Below, piece after piece: positions 34,619-48,652 of a stretch of 64,000 bases of DNA. The notes beneath the pieces were generated by a model. The model was not told the DNA's origin. It did no database searches and saw only the letters and a program-made list of their open reading frames with translations. Made by a program: the position numbers and the translations under genes. The stretch comes from Paenibacillus xylanexedens (GTDB lineage: Bacteria > Bacillota > Bacilli > Paenibacillales > Paenibacillaceae): assembly GCF_007676705.1 (NCBI RefSeq), contig NZ_VEBF01000002.1, forward strand, positions 682,001 to 746,000, written 5' to 3'. Position 1 is the first letter of the stretch. Every line of letters starts with the position of its first letter.

Positions 34619-34972
34619 TTATAAACCCGGTACTGTTGTGTTTGTTTGATTTAAAATCTGTTCAACTTCATGCTTCACATCCGGATTGGTGCGAATAAAA
34701 TCCTTGAGCATGCTCATATTCGCTTCTTTTTCCTGCGGAGTGATTGTACTTGCCTTTTTTACTGCTGGGGTTTTATGTGATTCGCCATGTTGATTTTGCT
34801 TGCTGGTGAACCCATCCATACCCGGGAAAGTCATCTCCATCATCTTATGTTTTGCCTGATCCATCATATTTCGTGATGAACCCGAAGACAGCATGGGCAA
34901 CTTGCCTTTGGACAACCAAGAACTGGCTGCTACGCCAATTGCAATTCCCCAAAAAAAGGACGACGCCTTCAT
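34619..34972 (-). CDS. Hypothetical protein with hydrophobic N-terminus
   Basis: 117 residues. A weak membrane segment (about 3-20, ASSFFWGIAIGVAASSWL) followed by a methionine-, lysine- and glutamine-rich soluble part. The arrangement recalls YtxH-like envelope proteins but no motif proves it. AAGGAGG upstream of ATG 34972. Divergent from the polysaccharide deacetylase gene. Confidence 0.7.
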   Translation of the reverse strand: MKASSFFWGIAIGVAASSWLSKGKLPMLSSGSSRNMMDQAKHKMMEMTFPGMDGFTSKQNQHGESHKTPAVKKASTITPQEKEANMSMLKDFIRTNPDVKHEVEQILNQTNTTVPGL

Positions 34973-35066
34973 TACACCAACCTCCTTTAAGTGTTAAAAT
35001 CACATGTAGTGTTTGCGGGAGTGAGCATTCTCATTCCGTATAAATACAGGAAAGCGAGTTGAAATC

Positions 35067-35963
35067 ATGTTCAGACATACCGCCGCATTAATTATTGCTG
35101 CAAGTTTGCTGCTGTCGGCCTGTGGGGCAGCGGAAGAAAAAATACCGGAAAATTCCAAACCAGCGAGCGAACCCACGACCACAACTCAAAAAGAGAAAAG
35201 TGATTCTAACCCAGCTGAAACAGGAGAACCTTCTACTACTGAGACCGAGTCTGCAACGGAAGAGTCAACTGCAACAGAAGAGGAATCTGCACCTTCCGAG
35301 CAAGCTCCAGCAGAAGAAAAAGTGGAACAGACGTATCATATGAATTCAAATTATTATATTAAACCGAATGATGACACGAGCCCAAGCAAAGTGGTTTTGT
35401 TAACTTTTGATGATGGACCCAAAGAAGAAAAGATGATTAATTCACTAATCGACACATTAGATAAACACAACGCCAAAGCGATATTTTTCGTCAATGGATA
35501 TCGGGTGAAAAGTCATCCGGAATTGCTCAAGCTCATCCATGAACGAGGTCAGATTGTAGGCAATCATGCCTGGGATCATGAGGATCTCAAAAAAATGTCC
35601 AATGCTGAAGCGGCCAAGCAGGTTACGGATGTCCAAAAAATTGTGAAGGACACTATCGGTGAAGAACCGCAGTTCTTCCGTCCACCTTTTGGATCGGGCA
35701 ATGATGCACTGAAAGCTACTGTGAAGAAAAATGGCATGTTATATATGACATGGTCTAACGGTTCCCTCGATTGGGATAAAAGCACCAAAGACAAACCGGA
35801 GAAAGTCATTCAAAATGTACTGGATCAGTTAAATCCAGGAAGCAATATTTTGATGCATGAATTGCCATGGACGGTTGAAGCATTGGATGAGTTGTTGACC
35901 AAGCTCGAACAAAAAGGCTATTCTTTTGTAGATCCGCGTGCGATCGAACTGGAAGCTCGTTAA
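35067..35963 (+). CDS. Polysaccharide deacetylase lipoprotein
   Basis: Removes N- or O-acetyl groups from cell-wall polymer or peptidoglycan, outside the cell. 298 residues: signal peptide with lipobox LSAC (Cys19), a 70-residue linker rich in Glu, Thr, Ser and Ala, then a NodB domain. Catalytic motifs are all present: TFDDGP, GNHAWDHEDL (HxxxH metal site), RPPFG, SLDWD and LMHE. ATG 35067 follows GGAAAGCGAG, a modest binding site. On the plus strand between minus-strand genes, so monocistronic. Confidence 0.92.
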   Translation: MFRHTAALIIAASLLLSACGAAEEKIPENSKPASEPTTTTQKEKSDSNPAETGEPSTTETESATEESTATEEESAPSEQAPAEEKVEQTYHMNSNYYIKPNDDTSPSKVVLLTFDDGPKEEKMINSLIDTLDKHNAKAIFFVNGYRVKSHPELLKLIHERGQIVGNHAWDHEDLKKMSNAEAAKQVTDVQKIVKDTIGEEPQFFRPPFGSGNDALKATVKKNGMLYMTWSNGSLDWDKSTKDKPEKVIQNVLDQLNPGSNILMHELPWTVEALDELLTKLEQKGYSFVDPRAIELEAR

Positions 35964-35986
35964 ATCGATATTTCTCGCATCAAAAT

Positions 35987-36021
35987 GAAACAGCCTTGAT
36001 CCAATGGATCAAGGCTGTTTC
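35987..36021. terminator. Terminator between two convergent genes
   Basis: A 17-bp perfect stem (GAAACAGCCTTGATCCA with its complement) with a one-base centre. It covers the last codons of the phosphoesterase gene. T tracts are short on both sides, so efficiency is uncertain. Confidence 0.7.
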
Positions 36022-36836
36022 TCTGTGATTGCTTTTTCCGTAGGCACTCTTAATGTAATGAGGTGCATCTCTGCGGGACAACCTAGTCGAAGAGGGAGAT
36101 GATTCGTACCGTATCCTCTGCTGACAAGCATTTTACCTTCTTGATAAACGTCCTCTGGATTGCGCTTTAGGGAGTACCATCCATTCGATATGGGACGATA
36201 CGCCTTGCTCAGAAACACAGGGCCGAAAAACGGTAACACCATTTGCCCGCCATGTGTATGGCCACTCAAGATAAGATCTGCATTCTGCTCCAATCGAAGG
36301 GCCTGCAAAGGATCATGAACGATTGCAATTTTACAATACTTATCATCGATTTGCTCCAGCAGCATATCTCCCTGTTTGGAACGATAGTCTATACCGATCA
36401 GGCTCAATCTGTCGTTGCCCCTTCGCAGATATACCACGTTATCCTGAAGGAGCTGAACGCCCGATTCCCGAAGGATTCGGGCAAGTTGAGCTGTACCGGC
36501 TCTCTTGTCATGATTGCCATACACCGTAAAAGAAGAAGCAATGTTCGATAAGAGTTGCATATTATGTCTGACGATAGACCATGAGATTCCTTTTTCTGCA
36601 ACGTCCCCACCGATCAGTACCCAGTCGACCTTCTTTTCAAGGTTTTCAAAATCCTTCACCTTCAGCTTGCGCTTGTGAGTGTCGGATAGATACAGAATCA
36701 CAGCCCCGTCAAAGGCTATTGGCAGATGAGGTACTTCGACCTCTTCTTCAATCATTTGATGAATATGGGCTTCATGCCACATATGAAGGAGTAATAAAAC
36801 TCCTATCAGTATGAGTGAACCTGCGAATAATAGCAT
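36009..36836 (-). CDS. ypbG: Metallophosphoesterase, YpbG-like
   Basis: 275 residues from ATG 36836. N-terminal membrane anchor (about 1-18), then a calcineurin-type fold: YLSDTHKRKL, GGDVAEKG, VYGNHDKRAG, IVHDP and LSGHTHGGQM, the complete two-metal set (first motif SDTH for DxH). Active site faces outside if the anchor is N-in. Start shares a base with the previous stop (TAATG). Similar to B. subtilis YpbG by position and domain; the substrate is unknown. Confidence 0.88.
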   Translation of the reverse strand: MLLFAGSLILIGVLLLLHMWHEAHIHQMIEEEVEVPHLPIAFDGAVILYLSDTHKRKLKVKDFENLEKKVDWVLIGGDVAEKGISWSIVRHNMQLLSNIASSFTVYGNHDKRAGTAQLARILRESGVQLLQDNVVYLRRGNDRLSLIGIDYRSKQGDMLLEQIDDKYCKIAIVHDPLQALRLEQNADLILSGHTHGGQMVLPFFGPVFLSKAYRPISNGWYSLKRNPEDVYQEGKMLVSRGYGTNHLPLRLGCPAEMHLITLRVPTEKAITEKQP

Positions 36837-37288
36837 TACCACGGCAAGGGTAGAAAGGTATTCAGAGGAGGTGCTCCTTTAACCCCCCACCAAACCAGGC
36901 TAATCGTTAGCATGACAAAAATAAAAATGAGTGAATTAACAAACCTCTTGCTTAATTTTAATCGCCGAGAAGGGTGTAATTCTGTTCGTGTTGGAAGCGA
37001 GCTCGCTTCGGGAATCGATTCTTCGGTTGATTTTGACGTTTTTTTGGAGCGTGCTGGGGCCCTCTGAGGAAGTACTGGACTTTCCAGCGTTTCTTTATAA
37101 GGCTTGCGCTGTGATCTAGGTATGGAAACGGAAGTTATTGGTGTAATACCTCCAACCTCTGCAGCGGCTGCGGTCTCGGCAACCAAGCTGACTTGCGAAG
37201 CCACCTGACGCTCGGATGTCTCTTTTTTATCCGATTGACGATGGCGCTGACTGCCATATGTCTTCATTCTACTTAATGGCTGATTCAT
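36836..37288 (-). CDS. Hypothetical protein with C-terminal membrane segment
   Basis: 150 residues. The first 115 are polar and probably disordered, rich in Ser, Lys, Arg and Glu; a single membrane segment follows at about 118-137 (FVNSLIFIFVMLTISLVWWG). GGAGGGG four bases before ATG 37288, which overlaps the protease stop by four bases. The place in the cluster is that of B. subtilis ypbE, but there is no LysM domain. Function unknown. Confidence 0.7.
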   Translation of the reverse strand: MNQPLSRMKTYGSQRHRQSDKKETSERQVASQVSLVAETAAAAEVGGITPITSVSIPRSQRKPYKETLESPVLPQRAPARSKKTSKSTEESIPEASSLPTRTELHPSRRLKLSKRFVNSLIFIFVMLTISLVWWGVKGAPPLNTFLPLPW

Positions 37289-37878
37289 GATCCCCTCCGA
37301 AAACGTATCGCTAATCCGGACACCAAATCAATAATAAAGTGACACAATATAGGCGCCCATAACGTGCCGGATTGCATGTAAATCCAACCTAATCCATAAC
37401 TTGAGACAAACACCCACCCTGTTGGAATCCAGTGTCGCAAATAACGAATGTGGATAACTGCAAATAAAATACTCGTCCAATAAGGACCGATGGCATGTTG
37501 AATGGCTCCGCGGAATAATAATTCCTCACACACCGCAACAATGGCTGCAATACATACAATATGCCAGATTGGACGCCCACGGAACAGCATCTCGTTAATT
37601 CCACCGTCATCCATGCTTTCCTGAGGAATAACATACGACAGTACCAAGTCCATAACAAGCATAACGCCAGCAAGACCGAGACCCCACCATATGAATTGGT
37701 AATGATCAGGCCATGCGAGTACATCTAACAAGTTTCTTTTCTGCAATAAGATCCATACAACTCCGATTATCAGTGTCAGACCTTGTGTAAAGTATAGATT
37801 GATTAAAAGCAAACGCTCGGTAAGCTGTTGTGGCTCAGCCTTCTGAATCTTGAACTTGGGAAACTTGAATTTTTTCAT
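37285..37878 (-). CDS. ypbD: CPBP-family intramembrane protease, YpbD-like
   Basis: 197 residues from ATG 37878. Basic start (MKKFKFPKFK), about six membrane segments, and the CPBP motifs: EELLFRG (Glu-Glu-x3-Arg), FAVIHIRY (His) and HFIIDL (His). These proteases cut prenylated or other membrane substrates; many have unknown targets. The binding site AGAGGA is 11-12 bases upstream. A candidate promoter, TTGGTT (37968-37963), 17 bases, TATACT (37945-37940), lies ahead of it. First of a three-gene overlapping operon. Confidence 0.85.
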   Translation of the reverse strand: MKKFKFPKFKIQKAEPQQLTERLLLINLYFTQGLTLIIGVVWILLQKRNLLDVLAWPDHYQFIWWGLGLAGVMLVMDLVLSYVIPQESMDDGGINEMLFRGRPIWHIVCIAAIVAVCEELLFRGAIQHAIGPYWTSILFAVIHIRYLRHWIPTGWVFVSSYGLGWIYMQSGTLWAPILCHFIIDLVSGLAIRFRRGS

Positions 37879-38013
37879 CGGATGCGTCTGTCCTCTTGAG
37901 TTAAATTTGATGGATAACAATTACGTTGTCCAATCGGATAGTATACTAAATGATAGCCAAAAAACCAAATAGGTTCAAGGCCTGCCCGAAGTCCCGGTTT
38001 TATGTCAAAGCCA

Positions 38014-38178
38014 TTACTTCATTAAAGCAGTAAAATCCGGTTCATCAAACAGCATATATTCCATCTCGTTGTGGTGTGTGTAGTCACTATTGAATAGCTT
38101 ATAATGACTTTGTTGACGATTGAATGGAAAGACATCTGCAATGTAATTTAAAACATTTAAGCCTATTGACATGCTCAT
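38014..38178 (-). CDS. Possible 54-residue small ORF
   Basis: ATG 38178 (or ATG 38187 in the same frame) opens MSMSIGLNVLNYIADV and ends in DEPDFTALMK at TAA 38014. The sequence is protein-like in composition but there is no ribosome binding site, and its 5' end overlaps the serA promoter on the other strand. Could be real, a decayed gene, or chance. Confidence 0.22.
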   Translation of the reverse strand: MSMSIGLNVLNYIADVFPFNRQQSHYKLFNSDYTHHNEMEYMLFDEPDFTALMK

Positions 38179-38195
38179 GTCAGCCATGATACATT
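38166..38195 (+). promoter_or_regulatory. Promoter of the serA T-box leader
   Basis: Perfect TTGACA (38166-38171), 18-base spacer, TACATT (38190-38195), just before the T-box RNA. Confidence 0.65.
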
Positions 38196-38204
38196 ATGAA
38201 AAAA

Positions 38205-38476
38205 TTAGTCACGTTAAACACGATGATGGAAAAAAGATGTTGCTTCGTCTTACAGAGAGCCGATGGTAGGTGTGAATCGGTGGCAGGCAGATGATCTTGA
38301 GCGCTCCTGAGTTATTGCATTGAAATTGGAGTAGGTGCAATCGGTTTAGACCCGTTATCCTCTTCGGTCTTCATTGACCGCTAAGACTGTCGTTGCGAAA
38401 CGGCGGTGAATTAGGGTGGTACCACGACAACTCTCGTCCCTTATTGCGCAAGCAGTATGTGGATTGAGAGTTTTTT
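38205..38476 (+). promoter_or_regulatory. T-box riboswitch, serine-specific
   Basis: Reads the aminoacylation state of tRNA-Ser to control serA. The canonical T-box AGGGTGGTACCACG is at 38413-38426. Upstream is a stem I region with AGAGAGCCGATGG and GGTGTGAATCGGTGG, and the bulge GCGCTCCTGAG puts TCC (Ser) at 38305-38307 in the specifier position. The following terminator can be replaced by an antiterminator with the T-box. Uncharged tRNA-Ser(GGA) is the expected ligand. The specifier is assigned by position and by the serine-synthesis gene it controls. Confidence 0.9.
38429..38476 (+). terminator. T-box terminator upstream of serA
   Basis: AACTCTC (38429-38435) pairs with GAGAGTT (38466-38472), followed by TTTTTTGATT. 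About 165 bases with no recognised gene then lead to serA, including a small hairpin ACCTCttgctGAGGT. Confidence 0.8.
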
Positions 38477-38641
38477 GATTATTTTAAAGGATATCTGTGG
38501 AATCACTCTATTTGCTTCACCTTCCCCCTCTGCTGCGACACCGCGTTATTAGGCGGAAGAATCACCCTGGTTTTAAGGAATACCTCTTGCTGAGGTCAGA
38601 CCTTGACGATATAGATACACATACCTAAGGAGGAAGAAACC

Positions 38642-40237
38642 ATGTACAAAGTGTTAGTGTCGGACCCAATCAGTGATCTGGGAATCCAGCAACTGGTGGA
38701 TGCAAATGATGTTGTTGTTGAGAAGAAAACCGGTCTTAGTGAAGATGAACTTGTTGCCATTATTGGTGATTATGATGCCCTTTTGGTTCGTAGTCAGACT
38801 CGTGTTACAGATCGTATTATGACGGCTGGTACCAACCTTAAGGTAATCGGACGCGCAGGGGTGGGTGTAGACAACATTGATCTGGAACCTGCTACACAGC
38901 GTGGTATTATCGTTATCAACGCACCTGATGGCAACACCATCACAACCTGTGAGCACACATTTGCCATGATGATGGCACTGGCACGACACATTCCTCAGGC
39001 ATACGCCAAAACCATTCAAGGTACGTGGGATCGTAAAACCTTCCTGGGTGTGGAATTAAGAAACAAAACGCTGGGTGTACTGGGCATGGGACGGATCGGT
39101 AGTGAAGTTGCCAAGCGCGCCAAAGCATTCGGAATGGACATTCTTGCTTACGACCCTTTCCTCACGGAAGAGCGTGCCGAGAAGCTGCAGGTGAAACTCG
39201 CAAGTGTGGATGATATCATTCGCAATGCGGACTTCATGACCGTTCACACGCCATTAACTCCGGAAACACGGCACATGATTTCACGTCCACAATTCGAAGT
39301 TATGAAAAAAGGCATGCGTATCATCAACTGTGCCCGTGGTGGTGTAGTTGACGAAATGGCACTTGTGGAAGCAATTGACGAGGGCATTGTTGCCGGGGCT
39401 GCATTCGATGTATTCGAAAGTGAGCCACCTGCTCCAGACCATCCGTTCCTGAATCATCCTAGCATTATTGTCACGCCTCACCTTGGTGCATCCACTGTTG
39501 AAGCACAAGAAAATGTAGCGATTGACGTATCCGAACAAGTTCTTCACATTCTGCGTAACGAACCATTCAAGAACGCAGTTAACATGCCAGCGGTTGCACC
39601 TACCGTTATGAATAAACTACAACCTTATTTCAAACTGGGTGAAACACTCGGTAGTTTTGCAGCACAGATTACACAAAATGCAGTGCAGGAGATTCGGATC
39701 GACTATGCTGGTGATCTTTCTGAAGTAGATACGTCTCCTCTTACTCGTTATATTGTGAAGGGTATTCTCGCAAGACATTTGGGTGGAGAAGCCAACATCG
39801 TCAACTCCATGCATTTGGCCAAAATCCGTGATCTGAATGTGGTTGTAAGCCAAACCTCCGCAACCAAAGGATTCACTAACCTGATTACCGTAACATTGGT
39901 TACGACTCAGGAAGCTGAGGAACGCCGCGTAGCGGGGACATTGCTTGCAGGTTATGGAGAACGTATTGTTCGCCTGGACAAATTCCCGGTAGATATCGCT
40001 CCGGAAAGTCATCAAATTTTGATCTCCCATAACGATAAACCAGGTATTATCGGACGTGTAGGAACCCTGCTTGGACAGAATGATGTCAATATCGCATCCA
40101 TGCAAGTGGGACGGAAAATCATTGGTGGTGCCGCGATCATGATCCTGACCGTGGATAAAGCAGTTCCCAAAGATGTTCTTGTTCAGCTTGCTGCACTTCC
40201 AGAAATTAATACAGCTGTTGAAATCGTGCTGGAATAG
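38642..40237 (+). CDS. serA: D-3-phosphoglycerate dehydrogenase
   Basis: First step of serine synthesis: 3-phosphoglycerate to 3-phosphohydroxypyruvate with NAD. The 531 residues are the long form. Substrate domain, NAD domain with [32 protein letters not shown], catalytic histidine in TPHLGAST, then the ASB domain and a C-terminal ACT domain ([18 protein letters not shown]) that may bind serine. AAGGAGG precedes ATG 38642. Regulated by the T-box just upstream. Confidence 0.97.
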   Translation: MYKVLVSDPISDLGIQQLVDANDVVVEKKTGLSEDELVAIIGDYDALLVRSQTRVTDRIMTAGTNLKVIGRAGVGVDNIDLEPATQRGIIVINAPDGNTITTCEHTFAMMMALARHIPQAYAKTIQGTWDRKTFLGVELRNKTLGVLGMGRIGSEVAKRAKAFGMDILAYDPFLTEERAEKLQVKLASVDDIIRNADFMTVHTPLTPETRHMISRPQFEVMKKGMRIINCARGGVVDEMALVEAIDEGIVAGAAFDVFESEPPAPDHPFLNHPSIIVTPHLGASTVEAQENVAIDVSEQVLHILRNEPFKNAVNMPAVAPTVMNKLQPYFKLGETLGSFAAQITQNAVQEIRIDYAGDLSEVDTSPLTRYIVKGILARHLGGEANIVNSMHLAKIRDLNVVVSQTSATKGFTNLITVTLVTTQEAEERRVAGTLLAGYGERIVRLDKFPVDIAPESHQILISHNDKPGIIGRVGTLLGQNDVNIASMQVGRKIIGGAAIMILTVDKAVPKDVLVQLAALPEINTAVEIVLE

Positions 40238-40260
40238 TTACTTATCATTCATTAAGAATC

Positions 40261-40298
40261 AAAAGAGACGAACCCCAAAGGGTCCGTCTCTTTTTTTT
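40261..40298 (+). terminator. Terminator after serA
   Basis: AAAAGAGACGaaCCCcaaaGGGtcCGTCTCTTTTTTTT. Its reverse side ends in AAAAGAGAC preceded by T-rich sequence, so it may also serve the convergent collagen gene. Confidence 0.9.
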
Positions 40299-40303
40299 GG
40301 TAA

Positions 40304-44902
<4,599 letters not shown>

Positions 44903-45027
44903 CTAATCTGCTTGTTTTTCAAGCTTATGTAACATGGGAGGGGAAATTATCTTGGACACACTTTATAGTCAAAATAAATACGATGATTCATGTTCCACGT
45001 TGAACAAGATTAAACGGTACTCTTCAA

Positions 45028-45056
45028 CAAAAAAACACCCTCCACAAGAGGGTGTT
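45028..45056 (-). terminator. Terminator after resE
   Basis: AACACCCTC-ttgtg-GAGGGTGTT followed by TTTTTTTG on the minus strand, about 25 bases after the resE stop. Confidence 0.9.
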
Positions 45057-45081
45057 TTCGCAATTTTTGTATGATATCAGG

Positions 45082-46566
45082 CTATTTCGATGAATCTACG
45101 GGAAACTGTAAAATAAACTCCGTACCTTCGCCTAATACACTATTCACATTAATGACGCCTTGGTGGGCATCTACAATATTTTTCACAATGGCTAAACCGA
45201 GTCCAGTACCTACACTTTCCCCCCGAACACGCGCCTTGTCTGCTTTGTAGAATCGTTCGAAAATAAAAGGCAAGTCGGATGAAGGAATCCCTACACCCTG
45301 ATCTTTCACAGATACTCTGACAAACGGAGCACGAAGATGCGTGACCAGCTCAGCAGAGATCATGACATCTTTGCCAGAAGGAGTATGCCTGAACGCATTG
45401 TCCAGCAAATTCGTGAATACTTGCTCCAGTCGATCCTCATCTGCCTGTTGAAGTTCAATAGTTGGCTGTTTGCATTCAAACTGCAGTCGGATTCCCTGTT
45501 CTTTTGAACGCACCGAGAACTTCCGATACATACGTTCCAACAGTTCTTCGAGGTCAACCTTCTTCATCACCATGTCCGTATGTCCAGCTTCCATTCGGGC
45601 AAGATCAAGCAAGTCTTTGACCAGTCTTCCCATCCGTAGTGACTCATCATGAATGACCTGAATGAGTTCTTCATTCTCCTCGGGTGAGGTTGCCATGCCG
45701 TCCAGAAGCGCTTCGCTGTAGCCTTGCATCATGGATAATGGGGTACGTATCTCATGAGATACGTTAGCCACGAAATCACGCCGCATCTTCTCCAGCCGAA
45801 CTTCTTCTGTTACATCTCTCAAGACGGCCACAGCACCTCTGACAACACTGTCAGCGTACAAAGGTGCCATCTGAACAGACCAGACACCTTGCTGTACATG
45901 AACATTGGAGTTCTGATCCCCACCTTGCTCCATCACCATTCTGAACAAAGGAAGGAGGGGCTCCGGTACATCGCGTGAAGACTTGCCAGACTGCTCGGAA
46001 TCTTGTCCTTCATCCATTTGTGCCCAATCTAGATCATACCAAGCCTGCATAATCTTCTCTCCTGGCGGATTCGTCAGGATAACTTTACCTTCACCATCAA
46101 AAGTAACCACCGCATCGGTCATGCTTCGAAGCACACTCGCCAAATGCTCTTTCTCATGGTTAAGGTTTCGAATATTATCTTCAAGTTGTGCGGCCATATG
46201 ATTAAACGTATTGGCAAGCTCACCAATCTCATCACTCGTTACCAGGGAGAGACGTGTTCCGTAGTTCCCTTTGCGAATCGCATTGGCTGCCTGAATCAAT
46301 TGCTGCATGGGCTGCGTTATTTTGGTGAATAGAAACAATGCAAAAAACGTGGTTAAACTGAATCCGATTATACAGATATAGGTGAACAACCGCTTAATAT
46401 CTCTGGATTCGGATTCTGCAAAGTTCGTATCAATGTAAGGCAGCAAAAAAAGACCCAGCGCTATAAGTACACAACCCACAAGGCAGATAATAGTGATCCA
46501 TAACTTCCCGACCAGTGATCTCCAGAAACTAAAACTACTTCGGTACTTCCAGTTTATAACCCACAC
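45082..46566 (-). CDS. resE: Sensor histidine kinase ResE
   Basis: Membrane kinase of the ResDE system that responds to oxygen limitation and nitric oxide in Bacillus. 494 residues: two membrane segments (about 22-44 and 62-83) around a short outside loop, HAMP (ITQPMQQLIQAANAIRKGNYG), PAS, HisKA with VSHEIRTPL (phosphohistidine), and HATPase with NLLDNAFRHTPSG, DQGVGI and GTGLGLAI. The start is unclear: GTG 46566 overlaps resD by 32 bases with no good binding site, and no ATG is near the conserved FWRSLVGKLW. Confidence 0.95.
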   Translation of the reverse strand: MWVINWKYRSSFSFWRSLVGKLWITIICLVGCVLIALGLFLLPYIDTNFAESESRDIKRLFTYICIIGFSLTTFFALFLFTKITQPMQQLIQAANAIRKGNYGTRLSLVTSDEIGELANTFNHMAAQLEDNIRNLNHEKEHLASVLRSMTDAVVTFDGEGKVILTNPPGEKIMQAWYDLDWAQMDEGQDSEQSGKSSRDVPEPLLPLFRMVMEQGGDQNSNVHVQQGVWSVQMAPLYADSVVRGAVAVLRDVTEEVRLEKMRRDFVANVSHEIRTPLSMMQGYSEALLDGMATSPEENEELIQVIHDESLRMGRLVKDLLDLARMEAGHTDMVMKKVDLEELLERMYRKFSVRSKEQGIRLQFECKQPTIELQQADEDRLEQVFTNLLDNAFRHTPSGKDVMISAELVTHLRAPFVRVSVKDQGVGIPSSDLPFIFERFYKADKARVRGESVGTGLGLAIVKNIVDAHQGVINVNSVLGEGTEFILQFPVDSSK

Positions 46567-47251
46567 CCCACACCGTCGTAATCATGGCCGCCGATTCAGG
46601 CGATACCTTGTTAAGTTTCTCGCGAAGACGCTTCACGTGCGTATCCACGGTACGAAGATCGCCAAAGAATTCGTAATTCCATACATCTTTGAGCAATTCT
46701 TCTCTGGAGAAAACTTTGTCGGGAGATGTTGCCAGATAGTGCAGCAATTCATATTCTTTGGGCGTAAGACTGATTTCTTCGCCACCAGCCGTTACGCGGT
46801 GGGCATCATGCTCAATAACCAGGTGCGGGAATACAATGTTATTACTCGAATTGCTCTCCTTGGAGAGATAAGCTGTAGCGGAAGATCGACGCAAAATTGC
46901 TTTTACGCGATAAATCACTTCACGCGGGCTGAATGGTTTAACAACATAATCATCAGCGCCAACTTCGAAGCCCTGAACCCGGTTAATCTCTTCACCTTTT
47001 GCAGTGAGCATCAAAACCGGCGTTGATTTCACCTGACGAAGGCGGGTACACACTTCAACTCCATCCATACCCGGTAACATGACATCAAGCAAAATCAATC
47101 CGTAGTCCCCTGCTGTTGCTTTACGCAGCGCAGTTTCTCCATCCTCGGCCTCATCAATTTCATAACCTTCTTTTTCAAGATACATTTTCAAAAGTCTGCG
47201 GATTCTCTCTTCGTCATCCACGACCAGTATTCGATTCTCATGTTCAGCCAT
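46535..47251 (-). CDS. resD: Response regulator ResD
   Basis: OmpR-type transcription factor activating respiration and cytochrome genes. 238 residues from ATG 47251 behind GGAGAG. Receiver with VVDDEE and phospho-aspartate in LLDVMLPG, LTAKG and KPFSPRE; winged-helix C-terminus with SLTPKEYELLHYL and RTVDTHVKRLREKL. The open frame extends 42 codons upstream but lacks another binding site. Partner resE follows with an overlap. Confidence 0.96.
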   Translation of the reverse strand: MAEHENRILVVDDEERIRRLLKMYLEKEGYEIDEAEDGETALRKATAGDYGLILLDVMLPGMDGVEVCTRLRQVKSTPVLMLTAKGEEINRVQGFEVGADDYVVKPFSPREVIYRVKAILRRSSATAYLSKESNSSNNIVFPHLVIEHDAHRVTAGGEEISLTPKEYELLHYLATSPDKVFSREELLKDVWNYEFFGDLRTVDTHVKRLREKLNKVSPESAAMITTVWGVGYKLEVPK

Positions 47252-47389
47252 GTCTCTCCAGCCCCTTTGCAATAACTCCTCATCACTTCTATTATGTTCG
47301 ATCTGGCGAACAATATTTGAATACCCTTCAATTAAAAGGTACGTTTGTGTTCCCGTTTCTAAACTCAACCTTTGCAATACGAGTCTACC

Positions 47390-48652
47390 CTAGTCCGCTC
47401 CAGCGTAAGAATGTAATCCCGCAATAACCAGATTCACCCCAACCAGCGTAAACATGACAACCAGGAAGCCAAGAACTGCAAGCCATGCAGACTTCTGACC
47501 TTGCCAACCTCTGGATAAACGCAAATGCAGATACACACTATAATATAGCCATGTAATCAATGCCCACACCTCTTTAGGGTCCCAACCCCAAAAGCGACTC
47601 CAGGCAATCTGAGCCCAGATCATGGCGAAGATTAATGCTCCCAACGTAAATATTGGAAAACCAATGGCAATCGCGCGATAACTAATTTCATCCAGATCAT
47701 CGGCATCGATTCCATCCATCATCGGCTGTAAGGCTTGTCCGAGTGGTCTGCGCACAAGAAGTCGTACAATTCCATACAGGATTAGACCAACAATAAGTGA
47801 CCAAACCACCGTATTCAGCTTGCGCCCGGCATTTACCCCATTCATCCAGGAAGGCGTCTCAAGTAAAGGTTTTTTCATGCCAAGAAACGGTGTCATGCTC
47901 TCCACTTCGCTATTATATGGAGCAAAAATCGGAGGCATGCGATAAATCACTTTCTCTATTGTACTATTTTCCTGTACCTCTGTGTCAATGCTGACCGTTT
48001 TCTGCACAAAAACCGTCTCATAGCCAGCCGCACGAAAGGCAAATACCGTTCCAATAAATCCGATGACTACGACGATCGTTATCAGGGTAAATTCGACCCA
48101 ACCACGCTGGCGTCTTGAAGATTTGTCTTTCCCACTGAAATCAACGGTACGGAGCAAATACATGAACCCTGCCGCAAAACCCACGGCGAAGAATGCTTCA
48201 CCAAGCGCGGCCAACGTCACGTGAATTTTCAACCAGATGGACTGAAGTGCCGGGATTAATGGTTGTACTTCCTGAGGAAATACAGCGGCATACGCCATAA
48301 TGATGATGGTAAGTGGTAAAGCAAACAAACCTAGTAATGACTTGCGGTATATGGCATATACAACAATAAATGCAACCATGATCATCATGGACAGGAAAGA
48401 CATGAACTCGTACATGTTACTAACCGGGATATGACCTGCCCCAGCCCATCGGGTTACAAAAAATACGATATGTGCTGCCAAGGCGACAGTCGAAGCGATA
48501 AAAGCTCTTTTACCCCAGCGATTCATATGGTCCAGAGGATCACGATTACTCCATTTTTTGCCCATTACCGCGACAGCATATAACAAGAATGCAGCACAAT
48601 AGAGAAAGAAAGATACGATAAATGCGTCGCTGCTGAAATCCAATAATCTCAT
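47390..48652 (-). CDS. resC: Cytochrome c biogenesis protein ResC (CcsA family)
   Basis: Membrane half of the system II heme lyase, with ResB; carries heme to apocytochrome c. 420 residues and about eight membrane segments. The tryptophan-rich heme signature reads WGWDPKEVWALITW, with conserved histidines in the neighbouring loops (HVTLAALGEAFFAVGF). ATG 48652 overlaps the resB stop by four bases. Confidence 0.95.
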   Translation of the reverse strand: MRLLDFSSDAFIVSFFLYCAAFLLYAVAVMGKKWSNRDPLDHMNRWGKRAFIASTVALAAHIVFFVTRWAGAGHIPVSNMYEFMSFLSMMIMVAFIVVYAIYRKSLLGLFALPLTIIIMAYAAVFPQEVQPLIPALQSIWLKIHVTLAALGEAFFAVGFAAGFMYLLRTVDFSGKDKSSRRQRGWVEFTLITIVVVIGFIGTVFAFRAAGYETVFVQKTVSIDTEVQENSTIEKVIYRMPPIFAPYNSEVESMTPFLGMKKPLLETPSWMNGVNAGRKLNTVVWSLIVGLILYGIVRLLVRRPLGQALQPMMDGIDADDLDEISYRAIAIGFPIFTLGALIFAMIWAQIAWSRFWGWDPKEVWALITWLYYSVYLHLRLSRGWQGQKSAWLAVLGFLVVMFTLVGVNLVIAGLHSYAGAD

